From contig NZ_AP023189.1 in assembly GCF_012767755.2 (NCBI RefSeq), positions 4,714,001 to 4,778,000 on the forward strand: a stretch of 64,000 nucleotides of DNA, written 5' to 3'. The notes beneath the pieces were generated by a model. That model saw nothing but the letters and a program-made list of their open reading frames with translations. It had not been told where the DNA came from and did no database searches. This DNA is from Pseudomonas tohonis. GTDB taxonomy: Bacteria; Pseudomonadota; Gammaproteobacteria; Pseudomonadales; Pseudomonadaceae. The translations under genes were made by a program, and so were the position numbers. The stretch's first letter is position 1, and each line of letters starts with the position of its first letter. Below, piece by piece: positions 1-13,271 of this stretch.

Positions 1-69
1 TATAGGCCCTGTGCCGGCGGGATAGTGCCTTTATGCGATAGAAAGCGACTATCGAACGCTATCGAGTGA

Positions 70-1074
70 TCAGCTGCGACGAAACTCGGCGAACGCCTCG
101 ATCACCCGCTCGATGCCGGCGGCGTCGACGTCCAGGTGGGTGACCATGCGCAGGCGCGGCGCCGCACTGAGGACGATGCCCCGCTGGGCCATGAACGCCT
201 TGAGCGCCGGCGCCTGCGAGCCCAGATCAACATAGACCATGTTGCTCTGCACCGGCTCCACGCCGTAGCCCAGTTCGGCCAGCCCGGCGCCCAGGCGCGC
301 GGCGTTGGCATGGTCGTCCGCCAGGCGCTGAACCTGGTGATCCAGGGCGTAGAGGCCGGCGGCGGCCAGCAACCCGGCCTGGCGCATGCCGCCGCCGACC
401 ATCTTGCGCAGGCGCCGCGCCTTGGCGATCAGGACGGCGCTGCCACAGAGCACCGAGCCGATCGGGGCGCCCAGGCCCTTGGACAGGCACACAGAAACCG
501 AATCGAAGTGACGGGTGATCTCGCGGGCATCCACGCCCTGCTTCACCGCCGCGTTGTACAGGCGGGCGCCGTCCAGGTGCAGCGCCAGGCCGCGACGGCG
601 GGTCATCTCGCGCGCCGCCGCCAGGTATTCCAGGGGCAGGACCTTGCCCTGCATGGTGTTCTCCAGCGCCAGCAGGCGGGTGCGGGCGAAGTGGAAATCG
701 TCCTGCTTGATCGCCGCCTCGACCTTCGCCAGGTCGAGGGAGCCATCCGCTTCGCCATCGATGGGCTGCGGCTGGATCGACCCGAGCACCGCCGCACCAC
801 CGCCCTCGTACTTATAGGTGTGGGCCTGCTGGCCGACGATGTATTCGTCGCCGCGTTCGCAATGGGCCATCAGCCCCAGCAGGTTGCTCATCGTGCCGGT
901 GGGTACGAACAGCGCGGCCTCGAAGCCCAGGCGCCCGGCGAGCGTGGTTTCCAGCAGGTTGACGGTCGGGTCTTCGCCATAGACGTCATCACCCAGCGGG
1001 GCCGCCTGCATGGCATCGCGCATACCGGGGGTGGGTTGGGTGACGGTATCGCTGCGCAGGTCTATGACGGCCAT
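70..1074 (-). CDS. ltaE: Low-specificity L-threonine aldolase
   Basis: PLP enzyme of 334 residues that splits L-threonine or L-allo-threonine to glycine and acetaldehyde in the cytoplasm. The N-terminus ([11 protein letters not shown]) and the PLP lysine motif [10 protein letters not shown] (Lys199), with the aspartate in LHLDGARL (Asp168), are those of the fold-type I threonine aldolases, and the length is normal. An upstream ATG would add 22 residues of low-complexity sequence; I chose the internal ATG because AAGGAG sits just before it and [10 protein letters not shown] is where family members begin. It lies 136 bp downstream of aruE in the same direction, so it could receive read-through, but a GC-rich repeat lies between them and it is not part of the arginine pathway. 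Confidence 0.9.
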   Translation of the reverse strand: MAVIDLRSDTVTQPTPGMRDAMQAAPLGDDVYGEDPTVNLLETTLAGRLGFEAALFVPTGTMSNLLGLMAHCERGDEYIVGQQAHTYKYEGGGAAVLGSIQPQPIDGEADGSLDLAKVEAAIKQDDFHFARTRLLALENTMQGKVLPLEYLAAAREMTRRRGLALHLDGARLYNAAVKQGVDAREITRHFDSVSVCLSKGLGAPIGSVLCGSAVLIAKARRLRKMVGGGMRQAGLLAAAGLYALDHQVQRLADDHANAARLGAGLAELGYGVEPVQSNMVYVDLGSQAPALKAFMAQRGIVLSAAPRLRMVTHLDVDAAGIERVIEAFAEFRRS

Positions 1075-1139
1075 CTCGGGCTCCTTGGCTGGGTAAGGGA
1101 ACGACCCTAAAGGAGCACGGCGAGGCGAGCAAGTAGGCA

Positions 1140-1200
1140 AATGTCGAAGCTCGGAAAGAGCCGGCGAAGCGGTAGCCCGGGCGTCAGCCCGGGAGGGAAG
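1140..1200. repeat. Short intergenic repeat (AGCCCGGG type)
   Basis: The gap between aruE and ltaE holds two AGCCCGGG-containing copies about 7 bp apart, in a form very similar to the GTAGCCCGGG element near 42235. It can fold into a weak GC hairpin. It is probably a dispersed Pseudomonas extragenic repeat rather than a true terminator, because no T-run follows it. Confidence 0.4.
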
Positions 1201-1210
1201 CAGGCGCCCG

Positions 1211-2212
1211 TCAGTCGACTTCGGCGGGAACGATGAGGATGCCGGCGCGCAGGCCGTTCTTCACCTTCGGATTGGGGAAGATGATGCGCGCGCCCTCCTC
1301 CTCGATCACCCAGCGGGTGCCGGCGATGTCGTCGGCCAGCAGGTAGCCGATGGGCAGCTCGCTGAAGTTCTCGATGTCCGTCGGCAGGTGCAGCTGGAAG
1401 GCATCGCTGTGCTTGATCACCTCGCGGGACACGGCGAACAGCTGCAATGGGCCGAGGTCCTCGCCCTCGCCTTCCGGTTCCGCGCCCTCCACCAGCAGGC
1501 GCAGACGCGCCTCCAGCAGGTCGAGGTTGACCTGGCCGTTCTGGCCGAACGGGCGCGCCTTGCCCAGCTCCAGGGTGAACGCCTCGGCGTCCAGGCTGGC
1601 ATAGGTGTAGGAGCTGAAGGTGATGCCGGTCTTGTTCTGCAGCAGCACCGCCTCGATGCCGGCGGCACCCAGGCGCGCCAGCTCGCGACGGGAGTGCTCG
1701 CGCCCTTCCTTGTACGGGTAGAGGGCGAACTGCTCGATCTTCGAGCCCCGGATGGCGGTGTGCAGGTCGTAATGCAGGCGGGTACGGCCCGGCTTGATGA
1801 AGAACGCCGCGGCCAGGCGCTCCAGCTCGTTGGCGCGCATGGCCTCGAAACCGCTGGTCTGCTCGTGGCGGCCATTGAACAGGCGGTTGATGTCCTGCTC
1901 GACATAGCGTTCGCCGCGACGCATGGCCTCGGGGTTGCCGAGCAGGAAGAGAATGCGCGAGCGGGGCTTGAGCTCGCCCCGGGCGACACCCTGCAGCAGG
2001 CGGTCGAGCAGCTCGATCGGCGCCGTCTCGTTGCCATGGATGCCGGCGGAGAGCAGCAGGTCCATGCCATTGTCGGCATGGACGGGCGGGGTGACTTCCA
2101 GGGCCCCCTCGCCCAGCCAGTGCAGGCGGGCGCCCTCGGCGGTCAGTTGAATCTTCTCGGTCGGCTCGCGGCCGGCCAAGGTCAGTTCAAGCAGTTTGCC
2201 AAGCGCCAACAT
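1211..2212 (-). CDS. aruE: Succinylglutamate desuccinylase
   Basis: Last enzyme of the arginine succinyltransferase (AST) pathway: a zinc hydrolase that releases succinate from N-succinylglutamate, yielding glutamate. The 333-residue protein has the M14-like aspartoacylase/AstE zinc ligands His59 and Glu62 (in GIHGNET) and His151 (in YDLHTA). The open frame continues 58 residues upstream, but that part is the shadow of the overlapping small gene upstream in another frame, so the ATG giving [10 protein letters not shown] is used. It lies 10 bp from that small gene and is the final aru gene. Equivalent to astE of enteric bacteria. Confidence 0.93.
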   Translation of the reverse strand: MLALGKLLELTLAGREPTEKIQLTAEGARLHWLGEGALEVTPPVHADNGMDLLLSAGIHGNETAPIELLDRLLQGVARGELKPRSRILFLLGNPEAMRRGERYVEQDINRLFNGRHEQTSGFEAMRANELERLAAAFFIKPGRTRLHYDLHTAIRGSKIEQFALYPYKEGREHSRRELARLGAAGIEAVLLQNKTGITFSSYTYASLDAEAFTLELGKARPFGQNGQVNLDLLEARLRLLVEGAEPEGEGEDLGPLQLFAVSREVIKHSDAFQLHLPTDIENFSELPIGYLLADDIAGTRWVIEEEGARIIFPNPKVKNGLRAGILIVPAEVD

Positions 2213-2222
2213 CCGCGCGTCC

Positions 2223-2519
2223 TCAATGATCGTGGTTGCAGTCCGGGCCATGCACATGGCCGTCCTCGTCGTCATCACCGGCATCGGCCGGCTCCATCTC
2301 CAGCTGCAGGCTGACCAGGTTGGTCGCCAGCGGGCGCAGCAGCAGGTTGGCGTACTCGGTATCGCCTTCCTCGACATCCACGCCAATCAGCAGCTGGCCG
2401 TTGCCGGCGGTCTGGATCCAGACCTCCTTGCCCTGCCACATCACCGCGAAGCGCGTGCAGGAGGTTTCGAGCTGGGTACCGTCGGTGTCTTCGAGGATGA
2501 GTTGCAGGGCGTCGGACAT
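2223..2519 (-). CDS. Conserved small protein of the aru operon, His/Asp-rich tail
   Basis: A 98-residue acidic protein with no recognised catalytic motif. Residues 1-78 look like a small beta-rich domain (alternating hydrophobics, e.g. [20 protein letters not shown]). The last 20 residues are Asp/Glu-rich and end in a His/Cys segment, [11 protein letters not shown], which could bind a divalent metal; since the next gene encodes the zinc enzyme AruE, delivery or sensing of zinc is possible, but this is inference only. From memory, P. aeruginosa has an unnamed gene at the same place between aruB and aruE. Function unknown. Confidence 0.8.
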   Translation of the reverse strand: MSDALQLILEDTDGTQLETSCTRFAVMWQGKEVWIQTAGNGQLLIGVDVEEGDTEYANLLLRPLATNLVSLQLEMEPADAGDDDEDGHVHGPDCNHDH

Positions 2520-2520
2520 T

Positions 2521-2603
2521 TACTAAAGCTCCAAGTCGTAAGCGACAAGCGGCAAGTGTAGGCGGCGGCTTCTACTTGAAGCTTGTCGCTTGGCGCTTGC
2601 CGC
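2521..2603. repeat. Intergenic inverted-repeat element (AAGCGGCAAG / CTTGCCGCTT)
   Basis: The 84-bp gap between aruB and the small aru gene is built of complementary short words: GCGACAAGCGGCAAG on the left, and CTTGTCGCTT plus GCTTGCCGC on the right. The transcript would fold into an imperfect hairpin inside the operon mRNA. A related element lies between aruF and aruG (6433-6509). These belong to a common class of Pseudomonas intraoperonic repeats and may tune relative expression or mRNA stability. Confidence 0.6.
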
Positions 2604-6432
<3,829 letters not shown>

Positions 6433-6509
6433 AGAGACTCCGTTAGAGCTGCAAGCTTCAAGCGGCAAGCTGCAAGTCGGGCGGCAGGGCCCCCGCTTGG
6501 CGCTTCGGT
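6433..6509. repeat. Intergenic inverted-repeat element between aruF and aruG
   Basis: The spacer contains AGCTGCAAGCTTCAAG and CGGCAAGCTGCAAG, then CGCTTGGCGCTT; these words are complementary to one another and related to the element at 2521-2603. The mRNA could form alternative hairpins here. It sits exactly between the two subunits of the succinyltransferase. Confidence 0.6.
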
Positions 6510-7526
6510 TTAAATCGCTACCAGGCGCACGCTGGCGCCTTCACCCACACCGAGGGCTTCGGCGATCTCCAGGCTGAGTTCCACCGGCTTGCCGGGTACC
6601 CAGTCGAGGTCGGCCACCAGGGCACGGAAGTCCTGCAGCAGGCCGTTGCTCACCAGGTACTGGCGGCCACCCTTCTGCTGCTCGCCGATGCGCACCGGCA
6701 CGACGCGGCTCTGGGCGATGGAGCGGATGCCGGAGGTGCGTGCGTGCAGGGTCGGGCCGCCATCGAAGATGTCGATGTAGTTGTCGGTCTCGAAGCCTTC
6801 GCGCATCAGGATGTCGAAGGTGATCTGCGCGCGCGGGTGCACCTGGCCCATGGATTCCTGGGCCTCGTCCGGCAGCAGCGGCACGTAGATGGGGTAGTTG
6901 GGCATCAGCTCGGCGAGGAAGGTGCGGCTCTTGAGGCCCGACAGGCGCTCCGCCTCGATGTAGTTCAGGTCGAAGAAGTTGCGACCCACGGCATTCCAGA
7001 ACGGCGACTCGCCCTCGTCGTCGCTGTAGCCGACGATCTCCACCACCACCGCATCGGCGAAGCGCTCCGGGTGGCTGGCCATGAACATCAGGCGCGCCCG
7101 GGAGTTGAGCTCGGCGCTGGCGGTGCCCACCAGCTCGCGCTGCACGTAGAAGCTGGTCAGCAGGCTGTTGCCGGTGAGGTCGTGGCACAGCGAGAGGACG
7201 TGGATCTTGTTGTGGATCTTCAGCTCGCGCGAGGCGTGGACGAAGGTCTCGTTGCGGAAGCTGTAGAAGGGCTCGGAGAAGCCCGCCGAGGCGACGATGG
7301 CCGAGCAGCCGACGAGGCGGCCGGTCTCGGTGTCTTCGAGGACGAAGAAATAGCTCTCCTCGCCGTTGAAGCTGACTTCGGCGGCGAACGAGGCTTCCGA
7401 GGCGGCGATCTTCTCGCCGAGGCGCTCGGCGTCGTCCGGCAGCGAAGTGACACCAACGGGGCTGTCCGCAGCCAGGCGCTGAACATCGGCAAGGTCGGCC
7501 ATTTGCGCGGGGCGCATCACCAGCAT
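6510..7526 (-). CDS. aruF: Arginine N-succinyltransferase, alpha subunit
   Basis: Partner of AruG in the first AST step (arginine + succinyl-CoA to N2-succinylarginine + CoA). The 338-residue AstA-family protein begins MLVMRPAQMADLADVQRLA and has the family's LTGNSLLTSFYV and TFLAELMPNYPIYVPLLP blocks. A GGAGTG ribosome site precedes the ATG. It follows aruC by 148 bp; that gap contains two GC hairpins, one with a T-run (see 7580-7602), so aruF and the genes after it may be expressed at a lower level than aruC. Confidence 0.93.
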   Translation of the reverse strand: MLVMRPAQMADLADVQRLAADSPVGVTSLPDDAERLGEKIAASEASFAAEVSFNGEESYFFVLEDTETGRLVGCSAIVASAGFSEPFYSFRNETFVHASRELKIHNKIHVLSLCHDLTGNSLLTSFYVQRELVGTASAELNSRARLMFMASHPERFADAVVVEIVGYSDDEGESPFWNAVGRNFFDLNYIEAERLSGLKSRTFLAELMPNYPIYVPLLPDEAQESMGQVHPRAQITFDILMREGFETDNYIDIFDGGPTLHARTSGIRSIAQSRVVPVRIGEQQKGGRQYLVSNGLLQDFRALVADLDWVPGKPVELSLEIAEALGVGEGASVRLVAI

Positions 7527-7579
7527 GGTGTCACTCCTTCAATAAAGGCTCCGGACAACCCATGCACGGTCGGCCGGAG

Positions 7580-7602
7580 AAAACGGCGGCCAACGGCCGC
7601 CG
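7580..7602 (-). terminator. Hairpin plus T-run between aruC and aruF (attenuator candidate)
   Basis: A perfect 8-bp stem CGGCGGCC / GGCCGCCG with a 3-base loop is followed on the minus strand by four T residues. This is the pattern of an intrinsic terminator but with a short T-run, so partial termination after aruC is likely. A second perfect hairpin (arms GCGGCACAG / CTGTGCCGC, 7641-7660) lies just after the aruC stop codon and may protect the aruC mRNA 3' end. Confidence 0.6.
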
Positions 7603-7674
7603 ATCACGCATGAAAAACGTTCATCCCTGGAATCGGAACCGCGGCACAGCCCTGTGCCGCGTATCGCCCTGGCC

Positions 7675-8995
<1,321 letters not shown>

Positions 8996-9199
8996 CGAAA
9001 ATCCGAGGCTTTCGGAAATGCGACAGAAAGCTTCGGGAAGGCGCAGTTTAAACGCGGATCGCCACGGGACGCACGAGGCGCAGCGCATCGGTCAGCGGAT
9101 GACCGGCGAGGCTTGGAGGGCGACGCGAATGGCGATCGGCAACTGCCGGAACCGGGCGGTCCCGGCTTACTCGCAAGGGCTGCTTGCGCAGACCCGTGG

Positions 9200-9223
9200 C
9201 GCGGAGCCCGAACGGGCTCCGCG
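9200..9223. terminator. GC hairpin downstream of the GNAT gene
   Basis: Arms GCGGAGCCC and GGGCTCCGC (extended by C/G on each side) around a 4-base loop form a stem of 10 bp just past the end of the acetyltransferase gene. There is no T-run, so it is at best a weak terminator or an mRNA 3'-end stabiliser. Confidence 0.45.
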
Positions 9224-9241
9224 ACGGGGACCCTCCGCCCG

Positions 9242-9700
9242 CTAAAGCGGCATCCGGTACTCGATCACGCCCGGCCGCTCGGCGATCCAGTCATACAACC
9301 GCTGGGCGGTCGTGTTGGTTTCCTGGGTGTGCCAGTACAGCCTGTCGCACTGTTTTTCCCGGGCCTGCCCCTGCACGTACTCGATGAGCGCCTTGCCGAT
9401 CTTCTGGCCCCGCACGCTGGGCGATACGTAGAGATCCTCCAGGTAGCAGAAGTCGTTCAAGGCCCAGGTCGAGCGGTGGAAGACGAAATGGACGAAGCCA
9501 TGGATGCGCTCACCGTCCGTGGCGACGGCGCAATGGACCGGCTCGTCGCCATCGAAGAACCGCGCCCAGGTCGCCCGGGTGGTCTCCGCGCTCAGGTCCA
9601 CGGCATAGAATTCCTGGTACTTGTTCCAGTACCCGGCCCATTTCTCGAAGTCCTCCGCCACCACGGGGCGTACCGATATGAGTTGCTGCACAGCTGTCAT
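9242..9700 (-). CDS. GNAT family N-acetyltransferase
   Basis: A 152-residue single-domain GNAT protein. The acetyl-CoA motif region is visible as CYLEDLYVSPSVRGQKIGKALI (the R/Q-x-x-G-x-G/A loop written RGQKIG), preceded by the paired strands of HGFVHFVFH. The substrate is not evident; close family members act on small amines or amino acids. The start MTAVQQLISV is chosen over an upstream ATG because GGAG lies 11 bp before it and the extra 26 residues are compositionally odd. It is divergent from the MocR regulator at 9842, which usually controls such a neighbour. Confidence 0.85.
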   Translation of the reverse strand: MTAVQQLISVRPVVAEDFEKWAGYWNKYQEFYAVDLSAETTRATWARFFDGDEPVHCAVATDGERIHGFVHFVFHRSTWALNDFCYLEDLYVSPSVRGQKIGKALIEYVQGQAREKQCDRLYWHTQETNTTAQRLYDWIAERPGVIEYRMPL

Positions 9701-9841
9701 GAAAATGCTCCTGTCTTGATCCGGCGGGCCTCTCCCCCGGAACCGCAGGTCAACCACCGGGGCCGGCGCCCTCCGCACCGGCCCTGCCAGGCTTGACCAG
9801 GACGGTTTTATAGCGCCCCATTGGCCGGATTATCCCCACCA

Positions 9842-11353
9842 ATGAATGCATCAAGAGCAGACCAATTGTTCAAGTACGCCCTGCTGGAATCGGTCAAGGC
9901 CCGGCTGGCCCATCCGGAACTCAGCCCCCTGCCCCTGCACGCGCGGATCCAGCGCACCCTCCGCCAACTGATACTGGACGGCGCCCTGGCGACGGGCACG
10001 CCGCTGCCCGCCTCACGCCAGCTGGCCAGCTCCCTCGGCGTTTCCCGCGACACCATCGAGGCCGCCTACGGCCAGCTGCATGCCGAAGGCTTCATCGAGC
10101 GCCGCGTCGGCAGTGGCAGCTTCGTCGCCGAGGCCACCCGGCTGTCACCCGGCAGGCCTGCCCGCCGTACACGCAAGGCGGTCGCAGGCGGAGCCGGCCT
10201 GAGCAAGCGTGGAGAGACCATGCTGCGCCAGGGCGGCGTGCGCGAGCACCCCACTCCTCGCCCCTTCGCCCCGGGCGTGCCGGAGACCCGCACCTTTCCT
10301 CTGCAGACCTGGGAGCGCCTGCAGCGCCAGGCGCTCAAGGAGTTCGGCGCGAAGGCCCTGCTGCATGGCGATCCGCAGGGGCTGGAGCCGCTTCGCCGCG
10401 CCATCGCCGACTACGTCAACCTGGAGCGCGGCGCCCGTACCACGGCGGACCAGGTGCTGGTGCTCACCAGCTCGCAGCAGGCGCTGGGGCTGTGCGCCAA
10501 CGTGTTGCTGGATGCGGGCGAGCGGATCTTCGTCGAAGACCCGGTGTACTACGGTGCGCGCAAGGCCTTCGAGGCGGCGGGCCTGGTTTGCCAGGCCATC
10601 CCCGTCGACGCGGACGGCCTGCAGGTCGACCCGCTCCTGGCCCACCCGCACCCCGCACGGGCGGTGTACCTGACGCCCTCCCACCAGTTTCCGTCCGGCG
10701 CGACCCTGTCCCTGGAACGACGCCTGGCACTGATCGAATGGGCCCAGCGGGAGCAGGCCTGGATCATCGAGGACGACTACGACAGCGAGTTCCACTACGC
10801 GGGCCGGCCCACCGCCTGCGTCCAGGGCCTGGACGCGCACGAGCGGACGCTCTACATCGGCACCTTCACCAAGTCGCTGTTCCCGGGGCTGCGCATCGGC
10901 TACCTGGTGCTGCCGCCGGCCCTGGTGGAACCCATGACCACCGCCCGCTCCCTGCAGGACGGCCATACCGCCTCCATCGCCCAGCTGACGCTGGCGCGCT
11001 TCATCAGCGGCGGGCACTTCGGCGCGTACGTCCGCGGCATGCGCACCCTCTATGCCGAACGCCTGGCCCTCCTCGCGGAGCTGCTGGAGAACAGGCTGGG
11101 CGCGGTGATCCAGCCTCGCGTTCCCGCCGGGGGATTGCAGATGCCCTGCCTGCTCACCGGGGACCTGTCGGAAGACACCGCCATCGCAGCCGCGCGTAAT
11201 GCGGGCATCGCGCTGCTGGGCCTGAGCGGGCTGTACGTCGAGCGCCCTCCGCAGCCAGGCTTCCTCATGGGCTTCGCCGCCTACACCCCGGATGAACTCG
11301 AACGTGCAGTCGACGCGCTGGAACGCTGCCTGCTCCCCCGCCGCCGCACCTGA
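9842..11353 (+). CDS. MocR-type regulator (GntR wHTH fused to aminotransferase domain)
   Basis: PLP-dependent transcription regulator, 503 residues. Residues ~15-90 are a GntR winged helix (LHARIQRTLRQLILDG, PLPASRQLASSLGVSRDTI, GSGSFVAE); after a linker, residues ~130-500 are a class I aminotransferase-like domain with the IEDDYDSEFHY aspartate and the PLP lysine in GTFTKSLFPGLRIGY. Such proteins bind PLP and often an amino acid rather than catalysing. A TTG at 9821 would give a start seven residues earlier, and neither start has a clear ribosome site; a leaderless transcript is possible. It is divergent from the GNAT gene across 141 bp, suggesting that gene is its target. Confidence 0.9.
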   Translation: MNASRADQLFKYALLESVKARLAHPELSPLPLHARIQRTLRQLILDGALATGTPLPASRQLASSLGVSRDTIEAAYGQLHAEGFIERRVGSGSFVAEATRLSPGRPARRTRKAVAGGAGLSKRGETMLRQGGVREHPTPRPFAPGVPETRTFPLQTWERLQRQALKEFGAKALLHGDPQGLEPLRRAIADYVNLERGARTTADQVLVLTSSQQALGLCANVLLDAGERIFVEDPVYYGARKAFEAAGLVCQAIPVDADGLQVDPLLAHPHPARAVYLTPSHQFPSGATLSLERRLALIEWAQREQAWIIEDDYDSEFHYAGRPTACVQGLDAHERTLYIGTFTKSLFPGLRIGYLVLPPALVEPMTTARSLQDGHTASIAQLTLARFISGGHFGAYVRGMRTLYAERLALLAELLENRLGAVIQPRVPAGGLQMPCLLTGDLSEDTAIAAARNAGIALLGLSGLYVERPPQPGFLMGFAAYTPDELERAVDALERCLLPRRRT

Positions 11354-11365
11354 GTTCTCGTAGGT

Positions 11366-11471
11366 TGGCGCCAAGCGCAGCGCGGCCCAACAGGCCGATG
11401 CATCAGGGTGATGCGAAGAAAGGAGAAAGGAAGAACACCAGGCAGGCACGACGCCCGCCCGGTGCTCGCGA
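11366..11471. repeat. Dispersed extragenic repeat (GTTGGCGCCAAGCGCAGCG type)
   Basis: The space between mocR and argR carries GTAGGTTGGCGC followed by AAGCGCAGCG and GGCCCAAC, a word pattern repeated near 42180 after the flavoprotein gene. It resembles a common Pseudomonas extragenic repeat. The genes on both sides converge here, so it may also end transcription. Confidence 0.45.
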
Positions 11472-12452
11472 TCAACCGCGCTCGGCGAGTGCCGGCTGGT
11501 TGTCGAAGGGGCCGCCGCTGCGCCGCTGGTTGCGGTCTTCGCGGGGCGTGACGCCGAAGAAGTTGCGGTAGGCGCTGGAGAAGTGCGGCCCGGAGGAGAA
11601 GCCGCAGGACAGGCCGATCTGGATGATCGACTTGCTGGTCTGCATCAGCATCTGCCGGGCCTTGTTCAGGCGCAGCTCCAGGTAGTACTGGCTGGGCACC
11701 CGGTTGAGGTACTGCTTGAAGATGCGTTCCAGCTGGCGACGCGACACGCACACATGCTGGGCGATCTCGTCGGTGGTCAGCGGCTCCTCGATGTTGGCCT
11801 CCATCAGCAGCACCGCCTGGGTGAGCTTCGGGTGGCTGGAGCCGAGGCGGTTCTGCAGCGGGATGCGCTGGCGCTCGCCGCCCTCGCGGATGCGCTCCAC
11901 CACCAGCTCCTCGGAGACCGCACCCGCCAGCTCGGCGCCGTGATCGCGAGCCAGCACCGCCAGCAGCAGGTCGAGGACCGAAAGGCCGCCACAGGCGCTG
12001 AGGCGGTCACGGTCCCAGTCGAACAGGTGGCTGGTGGCGATGACCTTGGGGAAGCGCTCGGTGAAATCGTCCTGCCAGCGCCAGTGCACCGCCGCGCGGT
12101 AACCGTCGAGCAGGCCGAGCTGGGCCAGCGGATAGACCCCCGCCGACAGGCCGCCGATCACGCAGCCGGCACGCACCAGCTGCTTGATCGCCGCCGACAG
12201 TGCGGCGGACATCGGCGCGGGCGGCTCGTCAGCCAGCAGGAACAGGCGGGTGAGCCCTTCGAGCCGGCCGGTCCAGGCCTCGCCGGGCAGGCGCCAGGCA
12301 CCCTCGGAGGGCACCTCGGCCTGGAGGAAATGCAGCTCGTAGACCACTTCGGGGTGCAGCCTCTGGGCGACACGAAGTGCTTCCTCGGCCAGCGCCAGGG
12401 TCATGGCCTTGGTGCCGGGCCAGAGGAGAAAACCGATTCGATGGGCAGTCAT
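11472..12452 (-). CDS. argR: Arginine-responsive AraC-family regulator ArgR
   Basis: Transcription factor that in Pseudomonas activates arginine catabolism and uptake (aru, aot) and represses arginine synthesis in response to L-arginine. The 326-residue protein has an N-terminal DJ-1/GATase1-like sensory domain (MTAHRIGFLLWPGTKAMTL to ~200) and a C-terminal AraC/XylS double HTH (~215-310: ISRR-like CVSRRQLERIFKQYLN, then GLSCGFSSGPHFSSAYRNFFG). The start at MTAHRIGF matches the family as I recall it; an ATG nine residues upstream is also possible and has GGAG about 13 bp before it. It is the last gene of the aot operon, 30 bp after aotP, so it is probably autoregulated through the operator upstream of aotJ. 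Confidence 0.92.
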   Translation of the reverse strand: MTAHRIGFLLWPGTKAMTLALAEEALRVAQRLHPEVVYELHFLQAEVPSEGAWRLPGEAWTGRLEGLTRLFLLADEPPAPMSAALSAAIKQLVRAGCVIGGLSAGVYPLAQLGLLDGYRAAVHWRWQDDFTERFPKVIATSHLFDWDRDRLSACGGLSVLDLLLAVLARDHGAELAGAVSEELVVERIREGGERQRIPLQNRLGSSHPKLTQAVLLMEANIEEPLTTDEIAQHVCVSRRQLERIFKQYLNRVPSQYYLELRLNKARQMLMQTSKSIIQIGLSCGFSSGPHFSSAYRNFFGVTPREDRNQRRSGGPFDNQPALAERG

Positions 12453-12482
12453 GGCAGGCAGCTTAGCCGCAGTTGGCATTAA

Positions 12483-13247
12483 TTACTTCAGGCTCCCCGA
12501 GAGGAACTGCTTGAGGCGCTCGGATTGCGGATTGGCCAACACTTCGCGCGGGCAACCGGTCTCCTCGACCACACCCTTGTGCAGGAAGATCAGCTGGTTG
12601 GAGACCTCGCGGGCGAAGCCCATCTCGTGGGTCACCACCACCATGGTGCGGCCTTCGGTGGCCAGGTCCTTCATCACCTTGAGCACCTCGCCCACCAGCT
12701 CGGGGTCGAGCGCGGACGTGGGCTCGTCGAACAGCATCACCTCGGGCTCCACCGCCAGCGCACGGGCGATCGCCACACGCTGCTGCTCGCCGCCGGACAT
12801 GTGCGCCGGGTAGGCGTCCTTGCGATGGGCGACGCCCACCTTGGCCAGGTAGTGTTCGGCCTTCTCGATGGCTTCCTTCTTCGGCACGCCGAGCACGTGC
12901 ACGGGCGCCTCGATGACGTTCTCCAGGGCGCTCATGTGCGACCACAGGTTGAAGTGCTGGAACACCATCGCCAGGCGCGAGCGCATGCGCTGCAGCTGCT
13001 TGGGCTCGGCCGCCTTGAGGCCGCCATCGCGATTGGCCACCAGCTTCAGCTCCTCGCCGTTGAGCAGGATCTTGCCGCCATGGGGCTGCTCGAGCATGTT
13101 GATGCAGCGCAGGAAGGTGCTCTTGCCCGAGCCGCTCGAGCCGATGATGCTGATCACATCGCCCGCCTTGGCCGCCAGGGACACGCCCTTGAGGACTTCA
13201 TGGCTGCCATAGCGCTTGTGCAGGTCTTGGACTTCCAGTTTGTACAT
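12483..13247 (-). CDS. aotP: Arginine/ornithine ABC transporter, ATPase
   Basis: ATPase of a polar amino acid importer, 254 residues. Motifs in order: Walker [11 protein letters not shown]-loop FQHFNLW, signature [15 protein letters not shown], Walker [14 protein letters not shown]-loop [10 protein letters not shown]. It would energise the AotQ/AotM permease pair. It lies between aotO and argR in the same direction. Confidence 0.95.
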   Translation of the reverse strand: MYKLEVQDLHKRYGSHEVLKGVSLAAKAGDVISIIGSSGSGKSTFLRCINMLEQPHGGKILLNGEELKLVANRDGGLKAAEPKQLQRMRSRLAMVFQHFNLWSHMSALENVIEAPVHVLGVPKKEAIEKAEHYLAKVGVAHRKDAYPAHMSGGEQQRVAIARALAVEPEVMLFDEPTSALDPELVGEVLKVMKDLATEGRTMVVVTHEMGFAREVSNQLIFLHKGVVEETGCPREVLANPQSERLKQFLSGSLK

Positions 13248-13271
13248 GGTCTCGGTCTCGATGCGAATGGA

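Noticed and set aside
1..69. Possible gene end at the left edge
   Set aside because: Only 69 bp before the threonine aldolase stop codon, with no readable frame or clear terminator (weak CGATAG...CTATCG symmetry only).
1075..1140. 22-residue N-terminal extension of threonine aldolase
   Set aside because: Good ribosome site and family N-terminus support the internal ATG at 1074.
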